A stretch of 59,449 nt of DNA, from contig CASDRU010000021.1 of NCBI GenBank assembly GCA_949283305.1, forward strand, positions 1-59,449, read 5' to 3'. The notes beneath the pieces were generated by a model that did not search any database, had not been told where the DNA came from, and was given only the letters and a program-made list of their open reading frames with translations. Below are positions 58,975-59,449 of this stretch, piece after piece; positions within the stretch are counted from its first letter, which is position 1; each line of letters begins with the position of its first letter. Source of the DNA: an uncultured Spirochaetales bacterium (GTDB lineage Bacteria; Spirochaetota; Spirochaetia; Sphaerochaetales; Sphaerochaetaceae). The position numbers and the translations under genes were made by a program.

Positions 58975-59187
58975 ATTCTGAGGCATATCTCAACAAAATC
59001 ACAACTCGTGGTGTTATTCTTTATATTAAAAGAAATTAAGAAACAGATATCACATTTACACAAACGACATCATAGTGATCAACAAGAAAATGCAGGTAAG
59101 GAAAATCAGTCCTCTTATGTGCTTTCATATTCTTTAGCCACCCCTATAGGTATTTTCGTTTTATAGTGTGATTTTCGTTTCAGGGTT
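58943..59187 (+). repeat. About 245-bp direct repeat, copy B
   Basis: Second copy of the element at 57685-57929, offset by 1258 bp, bracketing the gene remnant and the DUF4258/YgiT-type module. The first 36 and last 60 bases are nearly identical to copy A; the interior is more diverged. No ORF is visible within it. Confidence 0.85.
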
Positions 59188-59237
59188 TCTTTTATACAAA
59201 AATCTGCTGACGAGGCGAATTAAATTTTAAGATTTGG

Positions 59238-59243
59238 TATAAT
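59238..59243 (+). promoter_or_regulatory. Extended -10 element upstream of the GNAT gene
   Basis: TTTGGTATAAT contains a TG extension and a perfect TATAAT (59238-59243) in front of the partial gene at 59344. No good -35 is seen. Confidence 0.4.
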
Positions 59244-59343
59244 AGCAGTAATCCACGTCCTGTCAACATAATCCAAAGAGGAGATCCCATATTTCTGATT
59301 TCATGAGACTGCTTGCAATCAAAAGGAAGCCCAATAAAAACCA

Positions 59344-59449
59344 ATGATAATTTACAGACAGGCAAAAGCCTGTGATGAACAGTTGCTGCGAATTTTTCTA
59401 TACCATGCGATATATGTCCCTGAAGGATGTGAACCTCCATCAGCAGATA
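59344..59449 (+). CDS. GNAT family N-acetyltransferase, 5' part only
   Basis: Starts MIIYRQAKACDEQLLRIFLY and continues HAIYVPEGCEPP before the window ends. The AKxxD...LxxFLYxAIYVPEG pattern is the N-terminus of a GNAT acetyltransferase subgroup, with the first strand and helix of the fold. The acetyl-CoA site lies beyond the window. A weak aaggaag site is present 14 bases upstream. Confidence 0.72.
   Translation, partial: MIIYRQAKACDEQLLRIFLYHAIYVPEGCEPPSAD

Noticed and set aside
59192-59440. 82-codon minus-strand ORF at the right edge.
   Set aside because: It lies opposite the clearly recognisable GNAT start on the + strand and over repeat-derived sequence, with no motif or ribosome site.
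1-59449. CRISPR array, tRNA or rRNA genes.
   Set aside because: No regularly spaced 23-40 bp repeats with unique spacers and no tRNA T-loop/acceptor patterns or rRNA-like sequence were seen on reading both strands; the repeats found are too few and differ in length.

Overview
The window looks like a chromosomal stretch of a moderately AT-rich diderm bacterium. It has TolC-type and beta-barrel outer-membrane proteins with signal peptides, lipoproteins, a membrane pyrophosphatase, UgpB-type sugar ABC transporters without their own ATPase, and YesM/YesN-like two-component regulation. This mix fits a host-associated spirochaete (Treponema/Sphaerochaeta-like). The assignment is an inference from gene style only; there is no rRNA or tRNA gene in the window to confirm it.

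Left part (1-9.8 kb): an IS200/IS605 Y1 transposase with a coupled, nonsense-interrupted zinc-ribbon gene sits against a truncated RloB-like fragment. Next to that are an intact RloA/COG1106-type ATPase and a minimal AbrB-fold protein, so this is a broken defence-like operon. Then come a GT4 glycosyltransferase, a small outer-membrane protein, a queuosine-precursor transporter overlapping a small Fe-S/radical-SAM protein (candidate queuine lyase), a GH2-like protein that seems to have lost its catalytic core, and an AbiE pair with intact antitoxin and doubly mutated toxin.

Middle (9.8-38.4 kb): mostly housekeeping. It holds an ABC importer-pepF-rRNA methyltransferase operon read leftward and an hppA pyrophosphatase. 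The 3' end of hppA is duplicated 1.53 kb away, flanking a DUF4143 ATPase; a second DUF4143-type ATPase follows. A long leftward operon encodes an SPFH protein, a ribbon-helix-helix protein, a TolC/MacA/MacB-type exporter and an NtrC-type two-component pair. Then hslO, rlmKL, a Crp/Fnr regulator, YhhN, Fic, an Mbeg1-like hydrolase, an FN3/beta-barrel protein, YitT and a sugar nucleotidyltransferase.

Saccharide locus (38.4-51.8 kb): an SBP plus two permeases diverges from a YesM/YesN-like sensor-regulator pair. The pair is followed, with overlapping genes, by a GH88 unsaturated glucuronyl hydrolase, a heparinase II/III-like lyase and a possible carbohydrate-binding protein; after a terminator comes a second UgpAEB-like transporter. 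Together they suggest uptake and intracellular breakdown of unsaturated uronate oligosaccharides such as glycosaminoglycan fragments.

Right part (51.8-59.4 kb): a MerR regulator with a cysteine tail, a 1250-residue lipoprotein built of about 137-residue repeats each opened by a calcium-loop-like motif, radC, and an accessory stretch. In that stretch two toxin-antitoxin modules (BrnTA and DUF4258/YgiT-type) and a pseudogene are separated by direct repeats of 37 and about 245 bp. The window ends inside a GNAT acetyltransferase. Several genes have a -10 hexamer only 6-7 bases before the ATG, suggesting leaderless transcripts.
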